Source: Lutibacter sp.
GTDB taxonomy: Bacteria; Bacteroidota; Bacteroidia; Flavobacteriales; Flavobacteriaceae
Assembly: GCA_002733665.1 (NCBI GenBank)
Contig: NVWM01000027.1
Span: 1-64,000, forward strand
Direction of reading: 5' to 3'
DNA length: 64,000 nt
The notes below the pieces were generated by a model, which was not told where the DNA came from, did not search any database, and saw only the letters and a program-made list of their open reading frames with translations. The position numbers and the translations under genes are program-made. Below, piece by piece: positions 1 through 7,933 of this stretch. Numbering within the stretch: the stretch's first letter is position 1; each line of letters begins with the position of its first letter.

Positions 1-1
1 A

Positions 2-1237
2 GTTAAGATTGCGCCTAACTATGCTAATACTGTTGTTCATGTGAATGATGCTTCAAGAGCAGTTACTGTTGTTGGAAACTTACTAAAAAAAGACAATACT
101 GTTTATAAAAATCAAATTAGAAAAGAGTATGATAAATTCCGTGAGAAATTTTTAAATCGCTCGAAAACAAAAGAATATATCTCTATTGATGAGGCTCGTA
201 AACGTAAATTTAAAATTGACTGGCAAAAATCAAAAATTACAAAGCCAAATAGACTTGGAATTCAAGAGATTCAAGATTTTGACATAACTAAATTAGAAAC
301 GTTTATTGATTGGTCTCCTTTTTTTAGAAGTTGGGATTTGCATGGAAAATATCCAGATATTTTAACAGATAAAGTAGTTGGAGAACAAGCCACAGAATTA
401 TTTGCGGATGCTCAAGAATTATTAAAAAAGGTTTTTGATGGAAAATTATTAAAAGCCAAAGCAGTTTTTGGATTATTCCCAGCAAATACAATTAATGATG
501 ACGACATTGAGGTTTCTGTTGATAAATGTCCCCTCGAGCGCAGTCGAGAGGTTTTACAGCTAAAACAAGAAAAAGGTCTTGACGGAGTTAATATTGAGCG
601 CAGTCGAAATGCTCGACATGACAAAATAAAATTCTTAACGCTACGTCAACAATTAAAAAAACGTGATGGAATTTCTTCGTTCTCACTAGCTGATTTTATT
701 GCGCCAAAAGAGACTAATATTCAAGATTATGTTGGGGCGTTTTGTGTTTCAACAGGCTTTGGAACTAAAAAACTCGCTGAACAATTTGAAGCAGCCAATG
801 ATGATTACAACTCAATTATGATTAAAGCATTGGCAGATCGATTAGCAGAGGCTTTTGCGGAATATTTACATAAGGAAGTGAGGACAAAACATTGGGGATA
901 TTCTTCGGGAGAGATTTTGTCAAATGAAGATTTAATTAAAGAAAGTTATAAAGGAATTCGTCCTGCTCCAGGATATCCTGCTTGTCCAGATCACTTAGAA
1001 AAAAAGACAATTTGGAATTTGCTAGATGTTGAGAGTCGGATTGGAGTTGAGTTGACTGAAAGTCTAGCAATGTGGCCAGCAGCAAGTGTTTCAGGTTACT
1101 ATTTCGGAAACGAAGAAGCGAAATATTTTGGGTTGGGGAAAATTACGGAAGATCAACTAGTAGACTATTCCAAACGGAGAGAAATTTCAATTGAAGAAGC
1201 AAAAAAATGGTTGAATTCAAATCTAGCAGAAACTTAA
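2..1237 (+). CDS. metH: Methionine synthase (cobalamin-dependent), C-terminal part, truncated by the window start
   Basis: Transfers the methyl group of 5-methyltetrahydrofolate to homocysteine through cobalamin; this part carries the end of the B12-binding domain and the AdoMet-dependent reactivation domain. The frame is open from base 2, and the first residues (VKIAPNY, then VVHVNDASRAV) are the end of the cobalamin domain, so the true start lies outside the window. The AdoMet-binding signature RPAPGYPACPDH and the C-terminal LTESLAMWPAASVSGYYFG motif are present. Relative to the E. coli protein as I recall it, about 27 extra residues lie between DDIEV and LRQQ. They are encoded by a palindromic element at 527-623 and include CPLERSREV and IERSRNARHD. 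The gene ends at a TAA that directly abuts another repeat. metF follows about 215 bp downstream on the same strand. Function is near certain; whether the insertion is tolerated is inferred from the intact frame. Confidence 0.95.
   Translation, partial: VKIAPNYANTVVHVNDASRAVTVVGNLLKKDNTVYKNQIRKEYDKFREKFLNRSKTKEYISIDEARKRKFKIDWQKSKITKPNRLGIQEIQDFDITKLETFIDWSPFFRSWDLHGKYPDILTDKVVGEQATELFADAQELLKKVFDGKLLKAKAVFGLFPANTINDDDIEVSVDKCPLERSREVLQLKQEKGLDGVNIERSRNARHDKIKFLTLRQQLKKRDGISSFSLADFIAPKETNIQDYVGAFCVSTGFGTKKLAEQFEAANDDYNSIMIKALADRLAEAFAEYLHKEVRTKHWGYSSGEILSNEDLIKESYKGIRPAPGYPACPDHLEKKTIWNLLDVESRIGVELTESLAMWPAASVSGYYFGNEEAKYFGLGKITEDQLVDYSKRREISIEEAKKWLNSNLAET
527..623. repeat. Palindromic element (CGAGCGCAGTCG type) inserted in frame in metH
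   Basis: Begins TGTC followed by CCTCGAGCGCAGTCGAGAGG and ends GAGCGCAGTCGAAATG then CTCGACATGACA. The same core (TCGAGCGCAGTCGAGA or its complement) occurs at 1327-1350 and 57967-58047, and with one base changed at 24461-24516. Here it is translated as part of the MetH activation domain without a stop or frame change. Confidence 0.8.
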
Positions 1238-1315
1238 CTGTCATTCCTGCGTAGGCAGGAATCTCTTGGTTAAAAATAATGTAAATAAAAGATTCCTGCC
1301 TTCGCAGGAATGACA
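1238..1315. repeat. 78-bp inverted-repeat element (CCTGC..GCAGG type)
   Basis: Starts TGTCATTCCTGCGTAGGCAG and ends with the near-complement CTGCCTTCGCAGGAATGACA. Each half is itself a small hairpin (CCTGC/GCAGG), and the two halves are complementary, so the RNA could fold as two hairpins or one long stem. It starts directly after the metH stop codon. Related half copies lie at 1431-1449, 16048-16072, 24621-24645 (inside trpF) and 25998-26064. Confidence 0.85.
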
Positions 1316-1326
1316 TCCTTTTCATT

Positions 1327-1350
1327 TGTCTCTTCGAGCGCAGTCGAGAA
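1327..1350. repeat. Half copy of the CGAGCGCAGTCG palindromic element
   Basis: TGTCTCTTCGAGCGCAGTCG followed by AGAA, matching the first half of the elements at 527-623 and 57967-58047. It lies in the metH-metF gap. Confidence 0.7.
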
Positions 1351-1430
1351 GTTGTCAAATAAAAAGGTATAACGAAAAGCGCGACCTTTTGGTAACGCAA
1401 AAAGAGAAATTAAGTTGAAATTTAAAAGAT

Positions 1431-1449
1431 ACCTGCCTATGCAGGCATA
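1431..1449. repeat. Short hairpin repeat abutting the metF start codon
   Basis: ACCTGCCTATGCAGGCAT forms a CCTGC/GCAGG hairpin of the same type as one half of the 1238-1315 element. It ends about three bases before the metF ATG, so it occupies the position where a ribosome binding site would lie. Confidence 0.6.
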
Positions 1450-1451
1450 TT

Positions 1452-2408
1452 ATGAAAGTAACTGAACATATCACAAGAGCAAAAGGAAAAACCCAATTTT
1501 CCTTTGAAATTTTACCTCCATTAAAAGGTCAAAATGTACAATCAATTTTTGACAATATTGATCCTCTAATGGAGTTTAAACCACCATTTATTGATGTCAC
1601 ATACCATAGAGAAGAATATGTATATAAAGAATTAGAAAGTGGATTGATTGAGAAAAAAATAGTCCGAAAACGTCCTGGAACTGTGGGGATTTGTGCTGCA
1701 ATTCAGAATAAGTATAGTGTTGATGCCATACCTCATATATTGTGTGGAGGTTTTACCAAAGAGGATACCGAGAATTTTTTAATTGATCTTGATTTTTTAG
1801 GAATTGATAATGTGATGGCACTTCGTGGTGATGCTGTTAAAAGCGAAACTTATTTTAAATCGGAAAAAGAAGGACATAAATTTGCTTCAGAGCTAACATC
1901 ACAAATTCAAGATTTAAACAACGGAATTTACTTGGATGAAGAATTGCAGAACTCTTCTAAAACTGATTTTTGTATTGGTGTTGCTGGTTATCCTGAAAAA
2001 CATATGGAAGCACCAAGTTTAGATTCTGACATACATTTTTTAAAGAAAAAAATTAAGAAAGGAGCGACTTATATTGTAACCCAAATGTTTTTTGACAATC
2101 AAAAATATTTTGAGTTTGTAAAAAAATGTAGAGCAGAAGGAATTACGGTACCAATTATTCCTGGATTGAAACCTATTTCTACTAAGAAGCAATTGAATTT
2201 ACTTCCGCATCGTTTTCATGTGGATTTACCTCAAGATTTAATTATTGAAATTGTTAAGTGTAAAGATAATAAAGAAGCTCGCGAAGTGGGAATAGAATGG
2301 TGCATCAATCAAAGTAGAGAATTGATAAAGGCTGGTGTTCCATTATTGCATTATTATTCTATGGGGAAATCATCAAATATATATCAAATAGCGAAAAAAG
2401 TTTTTTAA
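1452..2408 (+). CDS. metF: Methylenetetrahydrofolate reductase
   Basis: Reduces 5,10-methylenetetrahydrofolate to 5-methyltetrahydrofolate using FAD and a reduced nicotinamide; the product is the methyl donor for MetH encoded just upstream. The 318-residue length is normal for the family. The N-terminal FSFEILPP segment holds the conserved catalytic Glu (about residue 19). DVTYHREEY, the ALRGDA loop, GVAGYPEKH and the VTQMFFD segment are all characteristic. The ATG is preceded by a palindromic repeat rather than a visible Shine-Dalgarno. The gene converges on the recombinase gene and overlaps its 3' end by four bases. The gap to metH is filled by three repeat elements, so co-transcription is plausible but would cross strong hairpins. 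Confidence 0.96.
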   Translation: MKVTEHITRAKGKTQFSFEILPPLKGQNVQSIFDNIDPLMEFKPPFIDVTYHREEYVYKELESGLIEKKIVRKRPGTVGICAAIQNKYSVDAIPHILCGGFTKEDTENFLIDLDFLGIDNVMALRGDAVKSETYFKSEKEGHKFASELTSQIQDLNNGIYLDEELQNSSKTDFCIGVAGYPEKHMEAPSLDSDIHFLKKKIKKGATYIVTQMFFDNQKYFEFVKKCRAEGITVPIIPGLKPISTKKQLNLLPHRFHVDLPQDLIIEIVKCKDNKEAREVGIEWCINQSRELIKAGVPLLHYYSMGKSSNIYQIAKKVF

Positions 2409-3337
2409 AACATCGATAATTGTGCGTCATTATCTCCTTGCTTTTTACCAATATATTCTAGAAACATCTTTTCTGTGCTATGTGCAGTAATATTCATCAA
2501 CATTGGTGTTGGATATTTTGGATTTCCATAAAAATTTGTAGCAAATGAGCGCCTGCAAATGTGTGAAGAAACTAATTTGTACTTTTCGAATTCTCCTTCT
2601 TCATTTCGCTTTGTCTCGCTATTATAAACACTTCCTTTTTCTATTGCATCAAGCTTAGCAACTTTACACAATTGTTTTAAATATCTATTAAACAATGACT
2701 TGTTACTTTCAAAATTCTCTGCAAATGCTGGCGGAAATTCTCCGTTCCTTTTTAATAAAAGACGTTTAATTTCTATATGCATTGGAATTTGAACCAATTT
2801 CCCTGTTTTAATTTGTTTTATTACTATGACTTCAGAGTTCTGTGTTTTTTGAATAGAAGCACTATCCATCTTTAATAAATCTGAAACGCGTTGCCCTGTA
2901 TAACATCCAATTATCAACCAATCTCTAGCAATTTTATGATTGGTTTTAGAAAAATTTGTGCTTTTTATTTGATCAAGTTCAGCAAATGTAAGAATCGTTT
3001 TAACGGCTTTAACTGTGTATCCTTTAAAATAACTCAATTCTCTGTTTACGTATATCCCTTGACGTTGAGCGTCTAAACAAAGACTTTTAATAAATTTCAA
3101 ATAGCGTCCAATCGTGTTATCGCCAAGTCTATGTACATCCGAAAAGTAATAAATTAACTCAGTTCTAAGTTTTAAATCAATCTCTTTAAATGTTATTTTT
3201 TTATTTCGATAAATTTCAAATTCTACTAATTTATTTACAATAGTACTGTATTTCTTTTGCGTTGCAATTGCAAGATCTGGTTGATTTTTTATAAATTTTT
3301 CTCCGTAAGCTGTTAAAGAATTTAAGTCAGTTGTCAT
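2405..3337 (-). CDS. Tyrosine-type site-specific recombinase/integrase
   Basis: A 310-residue tyrosine recombinase of the phage-integrase family that cuts and rejoins DNA through a tyrosine nucleophile. An N-terminal SAM-like core-binding domain (about residues 10-105) is followed by the catalytic domain. All catalytic positions are visible: Arg150 (TGQRVSD), Lys180 (KTGK), His259 and Arg262 (HICRRS), His286 (TAHSTEK) and Tyr295 (LEYIG). It is shorter than many conjugative-transposon integrases of Bacteroidota and seems to lack the extra N-terminal arm-binding region. No excisionase, mobilisation or phage genes lie nearby, so it is either a solitary recombinase or the remnant of a lost element. 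The nearest candidate attachment landmark is an isolated terminator at 3484-3517. Its 3' end overlaps the metF stop codon. Confidence 0.92.
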   Translation of the reverse strand: MTTDLNSLTAYGEKFIKNQPDLAIATQKKYSTIVNKLVEFEIYRNKKITFKEIDLKLRTELIYYFSDVHRLGDNTIGRYLKFIKSLCLDAQRQGIYVNRELSYFKGYTVKAVKTILTFAELDQIKSTNFSKTNHKIARDWLIIGCYTGQRVSDLLKMDSASIQKTQNSEVIVIKQIKTGKLVQIPMHIEIKRLLLKRNGEFPPAFAENFESNKSLFNRYLKQLCKVAKLDAIEKGSVYNSETKRNEEGEFEKYKLVSSHICRRSFATNFYGNPKYPTPMLMNITAHSTEKMFLEYIGKKQGDNDAQLSMF

Positions 3338-3483
3338 TTTTGTGATTTAAACATTCAAATTTAAGAGATATTTTTTAATTCTTAAAAAAAGAATTATTTT
3401 TTTTAAACGAGTAAGTTTCAAAACAAAATTTCGACTCTTTATATGATAAGGGTTATTCCTTATCAACTTTTTCATAGCAATTT

Positions 3484-3517
3484 CCCACTTCAATTTATTG
3501 GAGTGGGTTTTTATTTT
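3484..3517 (+). terminator. Strong intrinsic terminator without an obvious gene
   Basis: An 11-bp stem, CCCACTTCAAT, TT loop, ATTGGAGTGGG (one G-T pair), followed by a run of T. The orientation is plus, but no plus-strand gene lies between it and metF, because the divergent recombinase intervenes. It lies just upstream of the first glycosyltransferase. It may end an unrecognised small transcript, or be a relic of an integration site. The rest of 3338-3542 shows no convincing coding sequence. Confidence 0.6.
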
Positions 3518-3542
3518 TATCTTGCACACTTATAAAAATTGA

Positions 3543-4628
3543 GTGAAGCGTATAATTATTTCTGTAACAAATGACTTGGTAACTGATCAACGGGTTTTTA
3601 AAGTATGTAATACTTTAAAAGAACTCGGTTATGATATTTTATTAATCGGACGGAAATTACCTAATAGTTTACCTTTAGAAAGACCTTATAAAACATATAG
3701 AATGAGGCTACTGTTCAACAAAGGGTTTCTTTTTTATGCGGAATATAATACAAGGCTTTTTTTTAAATTACTATTTATCAAAAAAGATGTTTTACTTGCA
3801 AACGACCTTGACACTTTAACTGCCAACTACCTCATTAGTCAATTTTTAAATAAAAAATTAATTTATGATAGTCATGAATTATTTACTGAAGTTCCTGAAT
3901 TATTAAATAGACCAAGTGTTCAAAAGGTATGGCTAAAAATTGAAAAAAACATTTTACCAAAACTAAAAAACTGTTATACAGTTTGTCAATCTATTGCCGA
4001 TTATTATAATGATAAGTACAATACTGATTTTAAAATTATTCGGAATCTTCCAGAAAAATCTACAATAAAAACCACAAAATTCCCTTTTGATTTAAAAGGC
4101 AAGAAAGTCATTCTGTATCAAGGCGCATTAAATATTGGAAGAGGGATAGAACTAATAATTGATACAATGCAATATCTTGAAGGTTGTATTTTTGTAATTA
4201 TTGGTGATGGTGATATTTCAAATAAATTAAAGCAACAGGTGATTGACTTAGAACTTAAAGATACTGTAAAATTCTTAGGAAAGATAACTCCAAATGAATT
4301 AAGGTCTATTACTCCTTTGGCGGATTTAGGCATCAGTACAGAAGAAGATTTAGGGCTGAATTACCATTTTGCACTACCAAATAAAATATTCGATTATATA
4401 CAAGCAGAAATTCCAATTTTAGTTTCCCATTTACCAGAAATGAAACAAATTATTAATAACTATAAAGTTGGTGAAGTTGTACTTGATAGAAATCCGAAAG
4501 AAATGGCAATTCAAATTAAAGGCATCCTTAAAAAAAGTTACTTAGTAGATATACAATCAGCAAAAAAGGTGTTAATTTGGTCTCAAGAAAAAGAAAAACT
4601 AAAATCTATTTTCAATCATCTCAACTAA
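3543..4628 (+). CDS. Glycosyltransferase, GT-B fold, family 4-like
   Basis: A 361-residue cytoplasmic glycosyltransferase, probably acting in cell-surface polysaccharide synthesis; donor and acceptor cannot be read from sequence. The start is GTG (MKRIIISVTNDLVTDQRVFK), the usual N-terminus of this group, where a nucleotide-binding Rossmann domain begins directly. The C-terminal half has the GALNIGRGIELII loop (about residue 195 on) and a region rich in acidic and Asn residues (STEEDLGLNYHFALPNKIFD) equivalent to the donor-binding EX7E segment. The second glycosyltransferase follows with its frame overlapping this gene's stop codon, so the two should be translated together. An isolated terminator lies just upstream at 3484-3517, so transcription probably starts after it. 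Confidence 0.88.
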   Translation: MKRIIISVTNDLVTDQRVFKVCNTLKELGYDILLIGRKLPNSLPLERPYKTYRMRLLFNKGFLFYAEYNTRLFFKLLFIKKDVLLANDLDTLTANYLISQFLNKKLIYDSHELFTEVPELLNRPSVQKVWLKIEKNILPKLKNCYTVCQSIADYYNDKYNTDFKIIRNLPEKSTIKTTKFPFDLKGKKVILYQGALNIGRGIELIIDTMQYLEGCIFVIIGDGDISNKLKQQVIDLELKDTVKFLGKITPNELRSITPLADLGISTEEDLGLNYHFALPNKIFDYIQAEIPILVSHLPEMKQIINNYKVGEVVLDRNPKEMAIQIKGILKKSYLVDIQSAKKVLIWSQEKEKLKSIFNHLN

Positions 4629-5739
4629 AAAATTACATATTGTATCTTTTGATGTCCCTTTTCCTGCAAACTATGGAGGAGTAATTGATGTTTTTTATAA
4701 GTTAATAGAACTACATAAAATAGGCGTAGAAATACATTTTCATACTTTCGAATACGGAAGAGGAAAACAGAAAGAGTTAGAAAAATATTGTAAAAAGGTT
4801 TATTACTACCATAGAAATTCTTTTATCAAAAGTTTTTTTTCTAAAGACCCATTTATTGTTAAAAGCAGAGAAAACAGACACTTAATTAGCAATTTAACTG
4901 CTGATAATTCCCCTATCCTTTTTGAAGGATTGCACACCACTTCGCCTATATTCTTAAAAGCAATAAAAAATCAAAAAACATTTGTCAGAGCACATAATAT
5001 TGAACATTTATTTTACAAAGGTTTATCAGAAAGTGAAAGTAGTGTCTTTAAAAAAACTTTCTTCAAGCAAGAATCTAAGAAATTAATTAAATACGAATCA
5101 ATTTTAAAAAAAGTTGATGGAATTTTTACAATATCTCCATTCGAGCATGCTTATTTTTTAGAGAAGTATGGCGAAAAGGCAACTTACATCCCTGCATTTC
5201 ATGAGGTTACAAAGAATTTTATTCATACAGATAATTCTAAAAAAACAGTCTTATTTCATGGCAATATTTTAGTCCCAGAAAACATTAGAGCTATTTTATT
5301 TTTGATTAGCATTTATAAGAATTCCATTTACAATCTAGTTATTGCTTCTAGTCATCAAAATAAGAATATAAATACTGAGATTGATAAGCATAAAAATATT
5401 CAGTTTGTTAATTTAAAATCGCAGGATGATTTAAAACAATTATTTAGAACAGCACATATAAATGTTTTGCCAACATTTCAAAAAACAGGAATTAAACTGA
5501 AACTTCTAAATGCTTTATACCAAGGAAAATTTATAATTGCAAATAATAATATGGTTGAAGATACTGGTTTAGAAGAACTAACTGAAATAGCAAATTCTAA
5601 GGAAGAATTCTTGCAAAAAACTGCTATCCTTTTTGACAAAAAATTTAATCAAGAAATAGTAAATAAAAGGCTTGAAAAATTAAAAAGTTTTGACCCTCAA
5701 AAAAGTGCTCAAAAAATTGTAGATATTATCTTTAATTAG
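4618..5739 (+). CDS. Glycosyltransferase, GT-B fold, lacking a canonical start codon
   Basis: A second glycosyltransferase of about 373 residues. The conserved N-terminus is in frame well upstream of the first usual start: KLHIVSFDVPFPANYGG from about 4630, then HFHTFEYGRGKQKELE. Back to the in-frame stop at 4600-4602 there is no ATG, GTG or TTG; the first TTG (4930) would remove about 100 conserved residues. Candidates are ATC at 4615 or 4618, ATT at 4639, or a +1 frameshift from the preceding gene, whose stop (AACTAAAAAA context) lies at 4626-4628. The start given here is therefore arbitrary. The C-terminal half has the sugar-nucleotide-binding segment GIKLKLLNALYQGKFIIANN. The 3' end overlaps the convergent FtsE-like gene by eight bases. 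Probably a partner of the preceding enzyme in surface glycan synthesis. Confidence 0.8.
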   Translation: MSTKKLHIVSFDVPFPANYGGVIDVFYKLIELHKIGVEIHFHTFEYGRGKQKELEKYCKKVYYYHRNSFIKSFFSKDPFIVKSRENRHLISNLTADNSPILFEGLHTTSPIFLKAIKNQKTFVRAHNIEHLFYKGLSESESSVFKKTFFKQESKKLIKYESILKKVDGIFTISPFEHAYFLEKYGEKATYIPAFHEVTKNFIHTDNSKKTVLFHGNILVPENIRAILFLISIYKNSIYNLVIASSHQNKNINTEIDKHKNIQFVNLKSQDDLKQLFRTAHINVLPTFQKTGIKLKLLNALYQGKFIIANNNMVEDTGLEELTEIANSKEEFLQKTAILFDKKFNQEIVNKRLEKLKSFDPQKSAQKIVDIIFN

Positions 5740-6415
5740 TCTGTTGCACAACCTCAAAAATTTCTTCTCCTTCACATTTTAAAGTTCTATGAGGATATTT
5801 AAGTATCAAAGCATAATCATGTGTTGCCATTAAAATCGTCTTTCCGCTTTTATGAATTTCTTCGAGAACTCCCATAACTTCAATCGAAGTTCTTGGATCA
5901 AGATTTCCTGTAGGTTCATCAGCCAAAATAAGTTCAGGATCATTCAATAATGCTCTTGCAATCGCAATACGTTGTTGTTCTCCTCCAGATAGTTCAAAAG
6001 GCATTTTAAATCCTTTGGTGTGCATAGTTACTTTCTCTAAAACTTCATTAATTTTGGATTTCATTTTCTCTTTTTCTGTCCATCCTGTTGCTTTTAAAAC
6101 AAATAAGAGATTCTCAGTTATATTCCTATCATTCAATAATTTAAAATCTTGAAAAACAATACCAATTTTACGTCTTAGAAACGGAATTTCTTTTTCTTTT
6201 AATTTTTCCAAATCAAAATCAACAATAGCACCTTCACCTTTTTGCAATTCTAAATCGCCATATAAAGTTTTCATCAAACTACTTTTTCCACTACCAGTTT
6301 TACCAATAATATAGATAAATTCACCTTTTTCAATTTCGATATTTACATCTGATAACACCAAATTATCTCGTTGAAAAATAGAAGCGTTTTTAAGAAAAAG
6401 TACAGGTTCTTGCAT
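5732..6415 (-). CDS. ftsE: FtsE-like ABC transporter ATP-binding protein
   Basis: A 227-residue ATPase of the FtsE/LolD class. In division it pairs with the membrane protein FtsX at the septum to control peptidoglycan hydrolysis; FtsX is not encoded beside it here. Visible motifs are the Walker A GKTGSGKSS (38-46), Q-loop VFQDFKLL (about 88-95), signature LSGGEQQR (142-149), Walker B LILADEP (162-168) and switch His199 (MATHD). The length matches FtsE. The assignment to FtsE rather than a related exporter ATPase rests on overall resemblance and on its isolation, which is usual in Flavobacteriia. It is divergent from the TlpA-like gene and has its own promoter at 6436-6465. Confidence 0.85.
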   Translation of the reverse strand: MQEPVLFLKNASIFQRDNLVLSDVNIEIEKGEFIYIIGKTGSGKSSLMKTLYGDLELQKGEGAIVDFDLEKLKEKEIPFLRRKIGIVFQDFKLLNDRNITENLLFVLKATGWTEKEKMKSKINEVLEKVTMHTKGFKMPFELSGGEQQRIAIARALLNDPELILADEPTGNLDPRTSIEVMGVLEEIHKSGKTILMATHDYALILKYPHRTLKCEGEEIFEVVQQTN

Positions 6416-6435
6416 GAAATTTTTATATTTATCTA

Positions 6436-6465
6436 CAAATTTAGGCTTTATCTGTAATCTTTCAA
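6436..6465 (-). promoter_or_regulatory. Predicted Bacteroidota-type promoter of the ftsE-like gene
   Basis: Read on the minus strand: TTG (6463-6465), a 19-base spacer, then TAAATTTG (6436-6443), matching the TTG/TAnnTTTG consensus. It lies about 20 bp upstream of the start codon. Confidence 0.6.
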
Positions 6466-6502
6466 AATACTGACGACTTTATAATTATAAAATCAAAATG
6501 AT

Positions 6503-6510
6503 TACATTTG
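6503..6510 (+). promoter_or_regulatory. Predicted -7 box of the TlpA-like gene
   Basis: TACATTTG matches the Bacteroidota TAnnTTTG box 22 bp upstream of the ATG. No clear TTG box lies 19-23 bases upstream, so the promoter is only half supported. It is divergent from the ftsE-like promoter. Confidence 0.45.
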
Positions 6511-6532
6511 AATTCTTATAAACACTGTCAAA

Positions 6533-7759
6533 ATGAATAAATATCAATCTTACTTAATAGTAGTTTTCTCATTATTTTTTATACTATCATGTAATACAGA
6601 AAAGAAAAATACGGAACTCAAAACTGGTTTCTGGCGAGGAGAAATAACAATACAAAAGCAACAATTACCATTTGTCTTTGAAGTGACAAAAAATGAAGGC
6701 AACTATAAAATAAACCTTCACGACAGTGACAATCATATCGATATCAACGAAGTTAAAGTGGTAAACGATTCTATCTTTTTTACAATGCATATTTTTGATA
6801 TTGATGTAAAAGCAAAGATTAATAACAACTCTTTAGTTGGTACATTTACCAAGAATTATGCAGATGATTATACTCTTCCTTTTAAGGCGACTTTTGGCAA
6901 AAAAGAGCGACTAGATAAGATGTCTTCAAATAATAAGTTTGACGGAAAGTGGACAGTAAATCTTCATAAAGAAGATGGAACTGATAATAAAACTATTGGA
7001 ATTTTCAGAACAGAAGATAATAAGTTAAAAGGCACAATACTTACCAAGACTGGTGATTATCGTTTTCTAGAAGGAACAACTGACGATAATAAATTCACAT
7101 TATATGCTTTTGACGGAAATCACTCATTCATTTTTAAAGCCGAACTAGAAAACGATACAATTTTTAAAGGAGATTTTTGGTCTGGTAAAACATTTCATCA
7201 GAAGTTTACTGGAATTAGAAACGAAAACGCTTCACTTCCTGATGCAAACAAATTGACGTATTTAAAAGATGGTTTTGATAAAATCGAATTCTCTTTTCCA
7301 AATCTTGAAGGAAATTTAGTAAGTCTTGATGCTCCAAAATACAAAGACAAAGTTGTGGTACTTCAAATTTTCGGAACTTGGTGTCCAAACTGTATGGATG
7401 AAACAAAATTTTACACAAAATGGTATGACAAAAACAAAGATCGAGGTGTTGAAATCATTGGTTTGGCATACGAAGTGAAAGATGATTTTGAATATGCAAA
7501 AGCACGTGTGCAAAAAATGAAAGACACTTATAATGTGAATTATGATTACCTAATCGCAGGAACATCTGACAAAGGAAATGCTTCAAAAACATTACCAATG
7601 CTCAATCATATTATGTCATTCCCAACATCAATAATTATTGACAAAAAAGGGAAAGTACGTTCTATACATACAGGTTTTTCTGGTCCTGCAACAGGGGATT
7701 ATTACTTACATTATGTTGAAGAGTTTAATTCACTAATGGATACATTATTGAGCGAGTGA
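6533..7759 (+). CDS. TlpA-like thioredoxin-fold lipoprotein
   Basis: A 408-residue exported protein. The N-terminus is a lipoprotein signal ending in FFILSC, so the mature protein should be anchored at Cys20. Residues about 30-230 form two copies of a beta-rich domain, each containing a GxW-type opening (TGFWRGEI, DGKWTVNL). The C-terminal thioredoxin domain has the redox motif WCPNC (Cys284, Cys287) after VVLQIFGT, and the cis-Pro region FPTSIIID. The family reduces or isomerises disulfides in the periplasm; the exact substrate is unknown. It appears to be a single-gene unit with its own promoter. Resemblance to AhpC/TSA-type thiol reductases leaves redox signalling or peroxide reduction as alternatives. 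Confidence 0.85.
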   Translation: MNKYQSYLIVVFSLFFILSCNTEKKNTELKTGFWRGEITIQKQQLPFVFEVTKNEGNYKINLHDSDNHIDINEVKVVNDSIFFTMHIFDIDVKAKINNNSLVGTFTKNYADDYTLPFKATFGKKERLDKMSSNNKFDGKWTVNLHKEDGTDNKTIGIFRTEDNKLKGTILTKTGDYRFLEGTTDDNKFTLYAFDGNHSFIFKAELENDTIFKGDFWSGKTFHQKFTGIRNENASLPDANKLTYLKDGFDKIEFSFPNLEGNLVSLDAPKYKDKVVVLQIFGTWCPNCMDETKFYTKWYDKNKDRGVEIIGLAYEVKDDFEYAKARVQKMKDTYNVNYDYLIAGTSDKGNASKTLPMLNHIMSFPTSIIIDKKGKVRSIHTGFSGPATGDYYLHYVEEFNSLMDTLLSE

Positions 7760-7933
7760 ATAAAAAATAAACAACTTTTAATGCAATTTCAGCAATTTTA
7801 AACGTTATGCTATTGTATTTCTTTTGGTACACTATTTGATAAATAGTTCAGAAGGAAACTATATAAAATCTATATTTAGATATATAATTTATGTAGTTTT
7901 GATTACATCTATATCTGTATAAAATTATTGGGA

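Noticed and set aside
1143-1400. 85-codon minus-strand frame over the metH-metF gap
   Set aside because: Its centre (SFLRRQES, IPAYAGMT) is the translated palindromic repeat, and its ends are complement of coding or spacer DNA.
3347-3529. 60-codon minus-strand frame in the gap after the recombinase
   Set aside because: Lys/Leu/Ile-rich translation of AT-rich DNA, crossing a terminator hairpin, with no family resemblance.
2405-5739. Recombinase plus glycosyltransferases considered as a mobile glycan island or prophage remnant
   Set aside because: No att repeats, mobilisation, phage or transposase genes are visible, and the base composition looks like that of the neighbours. Only the solitary recombinase supports it.
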